From Clostridium tagluense (GTDB lineage Bacteria; Bacillota; Clostridia; Clostridiales; Clostridiaceae), in contig NZ_BHYK01000018.1 in the NCBI RefSeq assembly GCF_003865095.1, positions 1-64,000 on the forward strand: 64,000 nt of DNA. The letters run 5' to 3'. The notes beneath the pieces were generated by a model, which saw nothing but the letters and a program-made list of their open reading frames with translations, was not told the DNA's origin and ran no database searches. A program made the position numbers and the translations under genes. Positions 9,048 through 17,401 of this stretch are shown in pieces. The first letter of the stretch is position 1, and the number at the start of each line of letters is the position of its first letter.

Positions 9048-10241
9048 TTATTTTATAACATTCATTTCTCTACCAACTTTTGCATAAATAGCTAGTGCTT
9101 CATCTAACATTTCTTTTGTATGCGCTGCGGTGGGCATATTTCTCACTCTACCAGTACCTTTTGTAACAGTTGGGAATACTATTGATTTTGCGTAAACCCC
9201 TTCTTCAAAAAGTTTCTTACTAAATTCTTGAGTTTTAAGTTCATCTCCTATAATGCATGGAGTAATTGGAGTTTCACTATTTCCAATATTAAAACCAAGC
9301 CCTTTTAAACCCTTCTTTAAATAATTTGCATTCACCCAAAGTTTATCATGCAATTCAGTACTTTCTGTAAGAATGTTAATAGCTTCAATAGCAGCACCTG
9401 CTGCTCCTGGGGTTAGTGATGTTGAGAATAGGAATGGTCTAGCACGAACCATCAGCCAATCTATCAAGTCCTGTGTTCCAGCCACATATCCTCCTACAAC
9501 TCCAATTGCCTTAGATAGTGTTCCGATTTGAAAATCAATTTTATCTGACAAACCAAAGTGATGCACAGTACCTGTACCTTTTCCCATTACTCCTGAACCG
9601 TGAGCGTCATCTACGTATGTTATTAAGTCGAATTCTTCTGCTATTTTTACAATTTCCGGAAGCTTAGCAACATCACCATCCATAGAGAATACACCGTCAG
9701 TAATAACCATAATTTTTTCATATAAGCCTGATTCTACTGCCTCTTTTGCCTTATTTCTTAAATCTACCATATCTGAATGTTCTACCCTTATGATTTTGGC
9801 ACCAGATAATCTGCACCCATCAATTATTGATGCATGGTTTAAGGAATCTGAAAGAATAGCATCTTTTTTGTTCATTACTGCTGAAATTGCTCCCATATTG
9901 CAATTAAATCCTGACTGGAAAGCAATAGCTGCTTCTGTATGTTTAAATTTAGCAAGTTTTTGTTCTAATTCAGTATGAATTTCTAAAGTACCATTTATTG
10001 TTCTAACGGCACCTGCTCCTGAACCATATTTCTTAGTTGCTACAATTGTAGCTTCAATCATTCTAGGGTTAGTAGCAAGACCTAAATAGTTGTTTGAAGA
10101 AAGGTTTATTAATGTTTTGTCTCCAATTGTAATTATTGGTCCATTTTCGCTCTTTAAAACATTTATTACGTTATATAAACCTTTACATTTCAAATCATCT
10201 AAATTTTCTTTTAAGAATTTTCCTAATATTTTACTTCCCAT
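9048..10241 (-). CDS. kbl: Glycine C-acetyltransferase (2-amino-3-ketobutyrate CoA ligase)
   Basis: A 397-aa PLP enzyme of the alpha-oxoamine synthase family. It cleaves 2-amino-3-ketobutyrate with CoA to glycine and acetyl-CoA. Visible features are [11 protein letters not shown] at residues 46-56, [11 protein letters not shown] around 75-85, the cofactor-pairing DDAHG at 211-215 and the Schiff-base lysine K244 in TLSKAIG. The length is normal. It is the first gene of the minus-strand operon kbl-tdh-permease, giving a complete uptake-to-acetyl-CoA route for threonine. GGAGGT lies 7 nt before ATG 10241. Confidence 0.93.
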   Translation of the reverse strand: MGSKILGKFLKENLDDLKCKGLYNVINVLKSENGPIITIGDKTLINLSSNNYLGLATNPRMIEATIVATKKYGSGAGAVRTINGTLEIHTELEQKLAKFKHTEAAIAFQSGFNCNMGAISAVMNKKDAILSDSLNHASIIDGCRLSGAKIIRVEHSDMVDLRNKAKEAVESGLYEKIMVITDGVFSMDGDVAKLPEIVKIAEEFDLITYVDDAHGSGVMGKGTGTVHHFGLSDKIDFQIGTLSKAIGVVGGYVAGTQDLIDWLMVRARPFLFSTSLTPGAAGAAIEAINILTESTELHDKLWVNANYLKKGLKGLGFNIGNSETPITPCIIGDELKTQEFSKKLFEEGVYAKSIVFPTVTKGTGRVRNMPTAAHTKEMLDEALAIYAKVGREMNVIK

Positions 10242-10342
10242 GCTAACATACCTCCAAATTATTTTATATTGCCATAATATCTTAAGCCCTTCGTAAATAC
10301 TAGGAGTAAATTATGGAAATGCGCCTGTTTAGATAGTTAGAT

Positions 10343-10548
10343 ATGGAGATTTTGAAAATAAAAACAGATGTTAATGAAGCCACCTATTAAAGAAAATAAT
10401 GAAAAATTATAAGGAAGTTGTAATAGTTGCGGATCATTCTAAAATAGCAGATATTCAGAATGTTAATGTAATAGTTTCTGATGAAGAACCGCCTAATGAG
10501 TGGAGTAATAGTTTGAATGAATATGGAATTGAGTGGATTAAAGCATAA
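10343..10548 (+). pseudogene. DeoR-family sugar regulator, decayed C-terminus
   Basis: From ATG 10399 to TAA 10546-10548 the frame reads as the tail of a DeoR/GlpR-type effector domain: KEVVIVADHSKIADIQNVN, then VIVSDEEPPNEW and ending YGIEWIKA. Just upstream, in another frame (10343-10387), comes KIKTDVNEA, matching the preceding segment of the same family, so at least one frameshift separates the two. The DNA-binding domain is absent. A terminator follows at 10578. Confidence 0.6.
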
Positions 10549-10577
10549 TTTGTGTAGTGGGGTAGTAGCGACTACCT

Positions 10578-10609
10578 AAAAAAGGAGTTCAATTTATGAA
10601 CTCCTTTTT
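10578..10609 (+). terminator. Rho-independent terminator after DeoR remnant
   Basis: AAAAAAGGAGTTC (10578-10590) pairs with GAACTCCTTTTT (10598-10609) around a 7-nt loop. A small GGTAGT/ACTACC hairpin (10561-10576) sits directly before it. Confidence 0.75.
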
Positions 10610-10710
10610 AGTATATAATATATTTAATTTTGAACTATGTCGAGTGTAGCAACTGTTTTTCAATTAAAGTATTTTTCTTTGTCTTATAACATATCTTAAA
10701 GACCTCTTAC

Positions 10711-10761
10711 TTATAAAACTGTACTACCCTCTAAAAACTCTGAAAATTTAATTTGAACCAT
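10711..10761 (-). pseudogene. Short start-of-gene remnant (16 codons)
   Basis: On the minus strand an AAAGGGG SD lies 9 nt before ATG 10761 and is followed by MVQIKFSEFLEGSTVL and a stop at 10711-10713. A strong initiation site with so short a frame looks like the beginning of a gene whose body has been lost. The family is not recognised. An inverted repeat at 10818-10837 lies upstream. Confidence 0.3.
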
Positions 10762-10817
10762 TGGACTATCCCCTTTCTATTAGCAAGTTTTTGTTTATCT
10801 AATGAAAGTTAATATCT

Positions 10818-10837
10818 AAGTGGAATCACTTCCACTT
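10818..10837. promoter_or_regulatory. Inverted repeat, possible operator
   Basis: AAGTGGAA and TTCCACTT form a perfect 8-bp inverted repeat around TCAC. It sits between the decayed minus-strand start at 10761 and the promoter element at 10979. The rest of 10612-10978 shows no coding capacity. Confidence 0.35.
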
Positions 10838-10978
10838 GTTGTACTGGTATTAAATTTTGTTATTTTGTCTATGAATTGATAATAACATGGAAAAAGGTAT
10901 TTGTAAAGAGTTATTTTTAAATAATAATTAATATTATATAAATAATAAAAAATTGGGGAATGAGGGTGTAGTGTTTAG

Positions 10979-11020
10979 GTAAATAGTGCATAAGGTAAGA
11001 AAAAACGATATAATAAAATA
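10979..11020 (+). promoter_or_regulatory. Promoter element shared with 62730-62772 (copy A)
   Basis: GTAAATAGTGCATA, then AAGAAAAAA, then TATAATAAA (-10 at 11009-11014) match copy B upstream of the EamA gene at about 36 of 42 positions without gaps. It lies about 100 nt before the HAD gene. The -35 region is not a consensus hexamer; the conserved TAGTGCATA lies about where one would be expected. Confidence 0.55.
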
Positions 11021-11122
11021 AGTTCAGAAACTAATTGCTATTGTAAATAAGTGATGTAGAATTGATAATATAAAAAAATATTATAGTAACTCTGCTACTG
11101 GAGTTAAGAAGGAGAAAATTTT

Positions 11123-11770
11123 ATGGCTATTCGGAATATTTTGTTTGATTTAGATGGGACGTTGTTAGATACTAATGAATTAATTATACAATCATTTCAA
11201 CATACTTATCAAAAGCACTTGAATAAACAGGTGGATAAAGAGAAAATCATTAAAAACTTTGGGGAAATTTTAAAAATTACATTAGATAGGGAATTTGGTG
11301 TGGCAAGTGAAGAAGCTATTAAAACATATAGAAGCTTTCAAATTGAAAATTTCGAAAAGCTAATTACCATCCACAGTGGTATAAAGGAAGGGGTAATAGA
11401 GCTTCATAAACAAGGGTATAAGCTTGGAATAGTAACCTCGCGTTTAAATGATTCCGCCCTTAGGGGATTAAACCATTTTGGACTTAAAGATTATTTTGAA
11501 AGTATTGTAGGAGCAGATAATACTGATGTACATAAGCCAGATCCTACTCCAGCATTTATGGCTTTAAAGGAATTGGGAGGAAAACCTGAGGAGACATTGC
11601 TTGTGGGTGATAGTCCCTACGATATTTTATGCGGAAAGAATGCAGGGATTGCATCTGTGCTTGTTGGGTGGAGTGCACTACCTATGGATCTTCTTCTTAA
11701 GTATGAGCCTGATTATGTTGTAGATAGCATGGAAGAACTGGTGTCATTGGTTGGAAAATTAAAGGATTAA
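11123..11770 (+). CDS. HAD-superfamily phosphatase (PpaX/phosphoglycolate phosphatase-like)
   Basis: A 215-aa hydrolase with all four HAD motifs: DLDGTLLDT (nucleophile D9, acid D11), TSR near residue 109, the lysine in HKPDP near 137 and GDSPYD near 162. The helical cap inserted after motif I is that of the phosphoglycolate phosphatase/PpaX subgroup, which acts on phosphoglycolate or pyrophosphate in relatives; the substrate here cannot be read from sequence. GAAGGAG precedes ATG 11123. The gene is monocistronic, driven from promoter element A and closed by a strong terminator that overlaps its stop. Confidence 0.82.
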   Translation: MAIRNILFDLDGTLLDTNELIIQSFQHTYQKHLNKQVDKEKIIKNFGEILKITLDREFGVASEEAIKTYRSFQIENFEKLITIHSGIKEGVIELHKQGYKLGIVTSRLNDSALRGLNHFGLKDYFESIVGADNTDVHKPDPTPAFMALKELGGKPEETLLVGDSPYDILCGKNAGIASVLVGWSALPMDLLLKYEPDYVVDSMEELVSLVGKLKD

Positions 11771-11794
11771 TCCGAATTATCGGATTAATCCTTT
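11761..11794. terminator. Strong terminator overlapping the HAD stop codon
   Basis: A perfect 14-bp stem AAAGGATTAATCCG/CGGATTAATCCTTT with a 6-nt loop. The TAA of the HAD gene (11768-11770) is inside the left arm. Confidence 0.8.
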
Positions 11795-11954
11795 CTCAAT
11801 TGATGCATATAGTCTTTGATGGATATTTAGATAATTCATTCTGCGGTAAGCTAATTCAAACAATTTGTTGCCAATTAAGGGCGTACCATTTGGTATTGTA
11901 GCCAAAGCTGAAAAAGATGGTTTTAAAGCCCATGACTCCTTAATATTATTTAAA
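11777..11954 (-). pseudogene. Truncated unidentified ORF downstream of oleate hydratase
   Basis: Directly after the oleate hydratase stop, the minus strand stays open for about 59 codons with no initiator near its beginning. The frame contains ALKPSFSALATIPNGTPLIG and FELAYRRMNYLNIHQR and ends in the HAD terminator. The composition is protein-like, and it could be the C-terminal end of a gene that once followed ohyA. Family not recognised. Confidence 0.35.
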
Positions 11955-13610
11955 TTATTTTAGTAATGATTTTATTGCAACTAGTTCTTCACGTAGGTTA
12001 CCATCCTTCATCATTTCAAGTCCGGAATTAAGTAGTACGCGAACATCATGCTGTCCTTTATAAATAGGGGTTAGTCTTTTATTTAGATTTAGGAATTTAT
12101 AAACAGCAATTTGTGCACCTCTTACGGAATAATCCATAGTAAATACTACATCATCTTTTATTTCACAGAATTGTCCAAGTAATGCTAAGTTAGTTGAACC
12201 TTCTGGTATGTTTGCTGGTCTATCACCCTTTGCTCTAGTTAAAAATTGTGCCGTTGTAAAAGGTAATATACATGGAATACAAATAGATGTTTTAAGAATC
12301 TTCTTCATATCATCTTTAAAGTTTAGGTGATATAATACCTCAGTTAATATTTCCTCACCAGTACAATCTACCATTCTCTTCTTTATGAAATCACCCTTTG
12401 CATATGGGAACAGTGAATATCCCCAGATAATTTGTACAGTATCAGGTTGATTAAGAAAATGTGGTTGATTGTGTAAAACTATTGTCATGAGCCATGAGGA
12501 ATCTCTAAATGTCATATGAGCACCAGTACCGGGCTTATTTCCTGAGAATTCTACTATTTTCTTAAACATTGTTGGGTCTTTAAGGGTAACTGTGAAAGAC
12601 TCCCACATTGATTCTTCTACACGGTCATCAAAAACCTGTGGCTTACCAAACTCAGGACGTCCATTGGCTATTTTCTCCCAAAGCTCCCATGCTCCACCTA
12701 CATGTTTGTCATTAATTTTTGCCGGAGTAGTCATAGATCCAAGGCTTGTACCAGCAGTTAAAGAACCAATAGTAACAAAAGCAAAATCCTTATTTCCAAT
12801 TTCTATTCTAGTTTCTTTTCCGTTTTTAACACATTTGAATGCTGTAACTGTAGTTTCAGTATCTGATGGCTTAAATTCTAAATCAGTTACGCTACAGTTT
12901 AATTCAAAATTAACACCTTGTGACTTTAACCATTCTGTCATAGGTAATAACATTGAATCATATTGATTGTATGGTGTACGGCGTATTCCAGATAAATCTT
13001 TTAAACGTGGTAATTCTTGAATAAATCTATGAATATATCTCTTCAATTCTACAGCACTGTGCCAAGTCTCAAATGCAAAGAGTGTAGTCCACTGAAGCCA
13101 AAAATTTGTTTTGAAAAATGAGTCTGGGAAACACTCTTGAATAGTTTTTGTGCCCAAAGAATCTTCTGAGTTTACAATTATATCCATCAATGCAAGTCTA
13201 TCAGCGCGAACAAACCCTAAAGTTGATACATCAGTTATTTTAGCATCATTATCTATTAATCTTGCCTTTGCAGAGGTATGAATTTTTTTGTTAAAAGCAT
13301 TAAATTCATCCAAGATTGAAACTTTAGGATCGGTTAATGAAGGTATACTTTCCATTATTCCAAAAGTACAAGCATAAGCTTCCCTATCAAACATTCTTCC
13401 ACCACGAATTACATAACCATGCTCAGCATCACCATTTCCATCCATACTACCACCTGTTATATTTAATTCTTCATATATATGAATATTTTTACCTGGTACA
13501 TGTCCATCTCTAATTAAATATATTGCAGCCGCCATCGATGCAAGTCCAGCACCAACCATGTAAGCATTTGTTTTTTCTACATCAATAGTTTGATCAAAAT
13601 TAAATTTCAT
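11955..13610 (-). CDS. ohyA: Oleate hydratase (myosin-cross-reactive antigen family)
   Basis: A 551-aa FAD-dependent enzyme that adds water across the cis-9 double bond of oleate and similar fatty acids to give 10-hydroxy acids. The N-terminus has the dinucleotide-binding motif GAGLASMAAAIYLIRDG (from about residue 21), then ITGGSMDGNG and RGGRMFDREAYACTFGIM, which align with the family's active-site-rim loops. Later family-typical stretches are FWLQWTTLFAFETWHSAVE and IRRTPYNQYDSM. The role is usually detoxification of free unsaturated fatty acids. ATG 13610 has GGAGGG upstream. A perfect palindrome at 13674 is a candidate operator, but no dedicated regulator is adjacent. Confidence 0.92.
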   Translation of the reverse strand: MKFNFDQTIDVEKTNAYMVGAGLASMAAAIYLIRDGHVPGKNIHIYEELNITGGSMDGNGDAEHGYVIRGGRMFDREAYACTFGIMESIPSLTDPKVSILDEFNAFNKKIHTSAKARLIDNDAKITDVSTLGFVRADRLALMDIIVNSEDSLGTKTIQECFPDSFFKTNFWLQWTTLFAFETWHSAVELKRYIHRFIQELPRLKDLSGIRRTPYNQYDSMLLPMTEWLKSQGVNFELNCSVTDLEFKPSDTETTVTAFKCVKNGKETRIEIGNKDFAFVTIGSLTAGTSLGSMTTPAKINDKHVGGAWELWEKIANGRPEFGKPQVFDDRVEESMWESFTVTLKDPTMFKKIVEFSGNKPGTGAHMTFRDSSWLMTIVLHNQPHFLNQPDTVQIIWGYSLFPYAKGDFIKKRMVDCTGEEILTEVLYHLNFKDDMKKILKTSICIPCILPFTTAQFLTRAKGDRPANIPEGSTNLALLGQFCEIKDDVVFTMDYSVRGAQIAVYKFLNLNKRLTPIYKGQHDVRVLLNSGLEMMKDGNLREELVAIKSLLK

Positions 13611-13673
13611 TTTAAACCCTCCATTTGAAAAATTATGCCATAAGCTATGAGCCTAAACAAATTTTATATTTAC

Positions 13674-13688
13674 CAAGTTGTCAACTTG
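13674..13688. promoter_or_regulatory. Palindrome upstream of oleate hydratase
   Basis: CAAGTTG-T-CAACTTG is a perfect 15-bp inverted repeat 64 bp before the ohyA start. On the minus strand, TTGTTT and CATAAT separated by 17 nt between it and the gene form a reasonable promoter, placing the palindrome just upstream. The rest of 13611-14024 holds only a GCCAATTGGC palindrome (13809-13818) and the MBL leader. Confidence 0.45.
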
Positions 13689-14024
13689 TTATAAGACCAG
13701 TATAAATCTAACCATAAATATTGGGTACAATCACTTTTGTAAAACTGTCTGAAAATTATACATATATGTTAAAGTGTATGGTTTTGCTTAAAAACTATAA
13801 AAAAAAGCCAATTGGCATTGATTATAAATATTCTGATGGTATTAATCCATCTTATACTGTATTATAGAAATACAAAACGTGAGATTTAAAATTTATTATT
13901 AATGTTTGTCATGAATGAGTTTTACTAAAAAAAAGAAAATGTACGTTAATAATAAAAAAAGAAAGGAAGTGACTATTTGGTGTTTTTGTGTACTAATAGC
14001 ACACTATCTCGCTAAATATAATAC

Positions 14025-14930
14025 ATGGAAATAAAAGAAATAAAGGGAAATACATTTTGTATCGATACTGGAATGACATATATACCTTTTTATAAAATTA
14101 ATAATGAAGAAATTATTATGTTGGATTCAGGGTGGGCAGAAGGTGAAAGAGAAGGAATAGATAAGCTTTTGGAAAAAAATAAGTTTAAGGTAGCTGCTAT
14201 AATATGTAGCCATGCACATATAGATCATGTAGGAAATAATGAATATTTGAAGAAAAAATATAACTGTACTATAGCTATGCCAACCTATGAAGCTCTTATT
14301 TGCAGTTCCACAGTGAATCTCAAACTTTATTATAATATCCAAACATTATCCGAAGTTACAGAGCATTTTGGACATATGGTTTGTGAAACGGACATTATGA
14401 TTTCGGATAACCAAGATAGCATAACTGTTCGGGATATTAAATTTAAGATTATACATACACCAGGGCACAGTCCAGCACATATATGTATCACTACCCCTGA
14501 TGATGTTGCATATCTAGGGGACACTCTTATAAGTTATGAAGTAATGAGGGGTGCTAAAATGCCCTACGCTTATATACTCAGTGAGGATTTGAAAAGTAAA
14601 TTAAAGCTTTATGACTTAAAATATAGCAAGTATGTGGTGGCACACAAAGGTATGTACGATGATATTACAGAACTGATAACTGATAATATAAACTTTTATA
14701 AGGGCAGGGCTTCAAGAATATATACTGTCATTGAGGGTTCTATGACAATGGAAGATATCCTCAAGGCTGTTATTGAAAATTTTAATATTCATGTAAAAAG
14801 CAAATATAGATATACCATAATAGTAAGAATGTTAAGGTCTTATGTTGAATATTTAAATGAAACAGGAATGATAGAGCTAAACATGGATAAGGGATTTCTT
14901 AAATATTCAAAAGCTTCATCATATATGTAG
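14025..14930 (+). CDS. Metallo-beta-lactamase-fold hydrolase
   Basis: A 301-aa protein with the full metal site of the MBL fold: SHAHIDH (H63, H65, D67, H68), HTPGH with H148, GDT with D166 and VAHKG with H207. After the core, about 85 residues form a helical C-terminal domain (KYRYTIIVRMLRSYVEYLNETGMIEL) resembling a winged helix, as in LACTB2-like relatives. The substrate is unknown. There is no SD before ATG 14025; instead, a TTG/GTG mini-frame with a good SD (AAAGGAAG, 13962) ends 9 nt upstream, suggesting coupling or a leader. The start is kept because residues 1-15 form the expected first strands. Confidence 0.82.
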   Translation: MEIKEIKGNTFCIDTGMTYIPFYKINNEEIIMLDSGWAEGEREGIDKLLEKNKFKVAAIICSHAHIDHVGNNEYLKKKYNCTIAMPTYEALICSSTVNLKLYYNIQTLSEVTEHFGHMVCETDIMISDNQDSITVRDIKFKIIHTPGHSPAHICITTPDDVAYLGDTLISYEVMRGAKMPYAYILSEDLKSKLKLYDLKYSKYVVAHKGMYDDITELITDNINFYKGRASRIYTVIEGSMTMEDILKAVIENFNIHVKSKYRYTIIVRMLRSYVEYLNETGMIELNMDKGFLKYSKASSYM

Positions 14931-14945
14931 TAAATTTTGAGAAAT

Positions 14946-14972
14946 AAAAAAAGCACTCATAAAATGAATACT
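14946..14972 (-). terminator. Terminator of tRNA-Leu
   Basis: On the minus strand AGTATTCAT pairs, with two G-U pairs, with ATGAGTGCT and is followed by seven T, immediately after the tRNA 3' end. Confidence 0.65.
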
Positions 14973-14976
14973 TTTT

Positions 14977-15061
14977 TGGTGCAGATGACAGGAATTGAAC
15001 CTGCACGCCGTAAAGCGCTAGATCCTAAGTCTAGTGCGTCTGCCAATTCCGCCACATCTGC
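14977..15061 (-). tRNA. tRNA-Leu (anticodon UAG)
   Basis: An 85-nt class II tRNA. The acceptor arm GCAGATG pairs with CATCTGC, the anticodon stem CTAGA/TCTAG encloses CTTAGGA (anticodon TAG, reading CUN codons), and a long variable arm and a GGTTCAATTCC T-arm follow. The CCA end is encoded (14977-14979). A perfect inverted repeat abuts its 5' side. Confidence 0.95.
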
Positions 15062-15064
15062 GTA

Positions 15065-15101
15065 AATTATTATCAATGAAAACGTTTCATTGATAATAAT
15101 T
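15065..15101. repeat. Perfect 17-bp inverted repeat abutting the tRNA
   Basis: AATTATTATCAATGAAA and its exact complement flank a 3-nt ACG loop, 3 nt from the tRNA 5' end and 48 nt past the stop of the 15150 gene. It may end that gene's transcript or mark a processing site; no T-run follows on the minus strand. Confidence 0.7.
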
Positions 15102-15149
15102 ATGATATCATCTATCCCTATATATGTCAACATAATATTTTATTTATTT

Positions 15150-15947
15150 TTAAAGTAAAGCATTTATTATTTTGGTTTCATTGTCTTTAGTTATTGTGCC
15201 TACAGCAACAAGGGTATCTAGCCTTCTATGCAATTCTAGTTTTTGTGAATCATCATTGGAAATTTTAGCAAGATTTATTACCGCGGCCCTTTGATCACCA
15301 TTGATAGTTCCTATTGAAATTAACTTATCAAGTTTGGATAGCAAAATATCATTAATAGTTTTAGAGGTAGATTTTTTACAATAGGTAAAGCTATTTAATA
15401 TAGTGATTTCTTGATTTTTACTTATAATTTTATTTGTAACAAGGGTATCAATATCTATAAGCCCCTCTGTGCTAGCTTCAGAAGTAGGAAATAAATTCAT
15501 AATTTCTTTTTTCTGAAGCTCAGTAATAGTTCCCAAATCTATAAGGCTGTTTAGTCTAGAACTAAAATTATCCTTAATAGCTTTTGAAATAGAATTTTTA
15601 TAATTTGCAAAAAGATTGGTTATAATAGCTTCATCTGTTTTAGAAACCTCTCCAGTAGTAGATAATTTATCAATACTTGGGTTTGGTATTGGTTGTTTAT
15701 AAGTTACAAGATATTTTATCACAGAGGCTTTTTGAAATTGATTAATACTGCCCGAAGTAACAAGACCATCTAATTTATTTATAATATTGATACTGTTTTT
15801 ATAATGTTGCGCATTTGAAGTGTTGGTATTTCGTGATTCACTATTTGATGAAGTAAGTGCGTAAGCGGATGAACCTGAACCAGATACTGATACTATAATT
15901 GCTAGTGCAGCAATTTTGTTAAATTTAACTTCTTTTATTTTTTTCAT
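15150..15947 (-). CDS. Secreted protein with six short helical repeats
   Basis: A 265-aa exported protein. A signal peptide covers about residues 1-30 (basic start, KIAALAIIVSVSGSGSSAYA). The mature part is built from six copies of a 22-residue motif at about 59-80, 92-113, 132-153, 167-188, 206-227 and 243-264, of the form LDxLVxxGTITxxQxxxIINLF (for example LNSLIDLGTITELQ and LDKLISIGTINGDQ). Linkers before copies 3 and 5 also resemble each other (YKNSISKAIKD and CKKSTSKTIND), so pairs were probably duplicated. Similar GTIT-Q segments occur in other clostridial secreted proteins. Function unknown. ATG 15947 follows a GGAGG SD; an upstream in-frame ATG would spoil the signal peptide. Confidence 0.7.
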   Translation of the reverse strand: MKKIKEVKFNKIAALAIIVSVSGSGSSAYALTSSNSESRNTNTSNAQHYKNSINIINKLDGLVTSGSINQFQKASVIKYLVTYKQPIPNPSIDKLSTTGEVSKTDEAIITNLFANYKNSISKAIKDNFSSRLNSLIDLGTITELQKKEIMNLFPTSEASTEGLIDIDTLVTNKIISKNQEITILNSFTYCKKSTSKTINDILLSKLDKLISIGTINGDQRAAVINLAKISNDDSQKLELHRRLDTLVAVGTITKDNETKIINALL

Positions 15948-16437
15948 TATTATTTCCTCCAATATGTATATTTTATTGTGTGAAATCTGAAATTTAATCA
16001 TAAATATACCATATCTATAGCCTATTACATTTTAATGACAATGGGGTGGCAAAATTATTAACTTTTAATGAAGGCTATAAAAAACAAACTCTAGATTTTC
16101 ATTGGGCTAAAAATCACTAAAGGTCAATTTTATAAAAGTCAAGTTTTATAGGAAAAACTTATTGTAAATTGATCATCTATTGGCATTTCTTATAATTATA
16201 GAAAATGTTTAATCATGATGATACAATACTAAAGTATCATATGGATATAGATACTATATAATATGGTTTTGAATTGCTTTTAAGATTTAAAGAGCGAGTG
16301 GCTGTCAAAAAGTTTGGCAGTTTATTTTATGTTCAGCGTGCTTGCTCAGTTTATAAGATAATATGGAGGCTCTTAAAAATTACAGTAGAAGCATTAGATT
16401 TTATAAAAAAAAAAATATTTAAAAGGAGCTACAATAA
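15948..16437. other. Intergenic leader of the met operon
   Basis: No gene is supported. A TATAAT at about 16256-16261 is a possible -10 for metN. Downstream, CTGTCAAA (16302-16309) pairs with TTTGGCAG (16313-16320) and TTTATTTTAT follows, resembling an attenuator. I looked for an S-box (SAM) or T-box leader and did not find their conserved cores. Confidence 0.45.
16302..16330 (+). terminator. Possible attenuator hairpin before metN
   Basis: An 8-bp stem with one G-U pair, a 3-nt loop and a T-rich tail, about 110 nt upstream of metN. Confidence 0.4.
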
Positions 16438-17400
16438 ATGATAGAAATATCAAATTTACAAAAATGTTATGGAGATATAAAAGTATTACGTGATATAAAT
16501 GTGGAAATAGATGAGGGAGATATATATGGCCTTTTAGGAGTAAGTGGAGCAGGGAAATCAACTCTTTTAAGGTGTATAAATGGACTTGAATCATATGAAG
16601 GTGGCAGCTTAAAAGTAAATGGTGTAGAAGTAAAAGATTTAAAAGAAAAGGAACTTAGAGAGTTTAGGAAAAATATAGGGATGATATTTCAACAATTTTC
16701 TCTACTTGAAAGAAAAACTGTATATGAAAATGTAGCATTGCCTATGAATTGTTGGGGATATAAAAAACAAGATATAGATAAAAAAGTAAAAGAGTTATTA
16801 AATTTAGTAGAACTTGGAGATAAGTTAAATTCTAAACCTAGGGAGTTAAGCGGAGGACAAAAACAAAGAGTTGCTATAGCGAGAGCACTTACGCTAAATC
16901 CACAAATATTATTATGTGATGAAGCAACGTCATCATTAGATCCGAGTATAACAAATTCTATTTTAGAATTGCTTAAAAAGATAAATAAAGAGCTAGGTAT
17001 AACTATAGTAGTAGTTACACATCAAATGAATGTAGTAAAAAAAGTGTGCAATAAAATGGCAATATTAAGCAGAGGAAATTTAGAAGCAAAAGGAACAGTA
17101 GAAGATATATTTATGGACAAGCCTAAGGTTTTAGAGGAACTTTTGGGAGAACCAGAATATAAGATAAAACCAAAAGAAGGAGTAAATATAGAAATAATAG
17201 AGAGAGATAATATTCAAGACCATTCACTTTTATCTAGCTTAGCAATAGAGACAGGTGTTAAATACTCTTTGGTATGGGGAGGGACAGATAAATACAGAGA
17301 TAAGATATTAGCATCTTTTATTATAAATATAAATGAAAATGATAAATTAAAAGTTACAAATTATTTAAATAAACAAGATATTGAATGGAGGGATGCATAA
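16438..17400 (+). CDS. metN: Methionine ABC importer ATP-binding protein
   Basis: A 320-aa ATPase energising D/L-methionine uptake with MetI and MetQ. Walker A is GVSGAGKST near residue 34, the signature LSGGQKQRV near 139 and Walker B ILLCDEATSSLD near 157. After residue 240 comes the C-terminal NIL regulatory domain (methionine binding, trans-inhibition), which separates MetN from other small ATPases. AAAGGAG lies before ATG 16438. It is the first gene of metN-metI-metQ-methyltransferase. Confidence 0.93.
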   Translation: MIEISNLQKCYGDIKVLRDINVEIDEGDIYGLLGVSGAGKSTLLRCINGLESYEGGSLKVNGVEVKDLKEKELREFRKNIGMIFQQFSLLERKTVYENVALPMNCWGYKKQDIDKKVKELLNLVELGDKLNSKPRELSGGQKQRVAIARALTLNPQILLCDEATSSLDPSITNSILELLKKINKELGITIVVVTHQMNVVKKVCNKMAILSRGNLEAKGTVEDIFMDKPKVLEELLGEPEYKIKPKEGVNIEIIERDNIQDHSLLSSLAIETGVKYSLVWGGTDKYRDKILASFIININENDKLKVTNYLNKQDIEWRDA

Positions 17401-17401
17401 G

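Noticed and set aside
15077-15090. CcpA cre-like sequence TGAAAACGTTTCA in the inverted repeat
   Set aside because: It is one base short of a cre palindrome and is explained by the longer perfect inverted repeat.
16002-16437. SAM riboswitch or T-box before metN
   Set aside because: No conserved S-box stems or T-box core were found; only a simple hairpin is seen.
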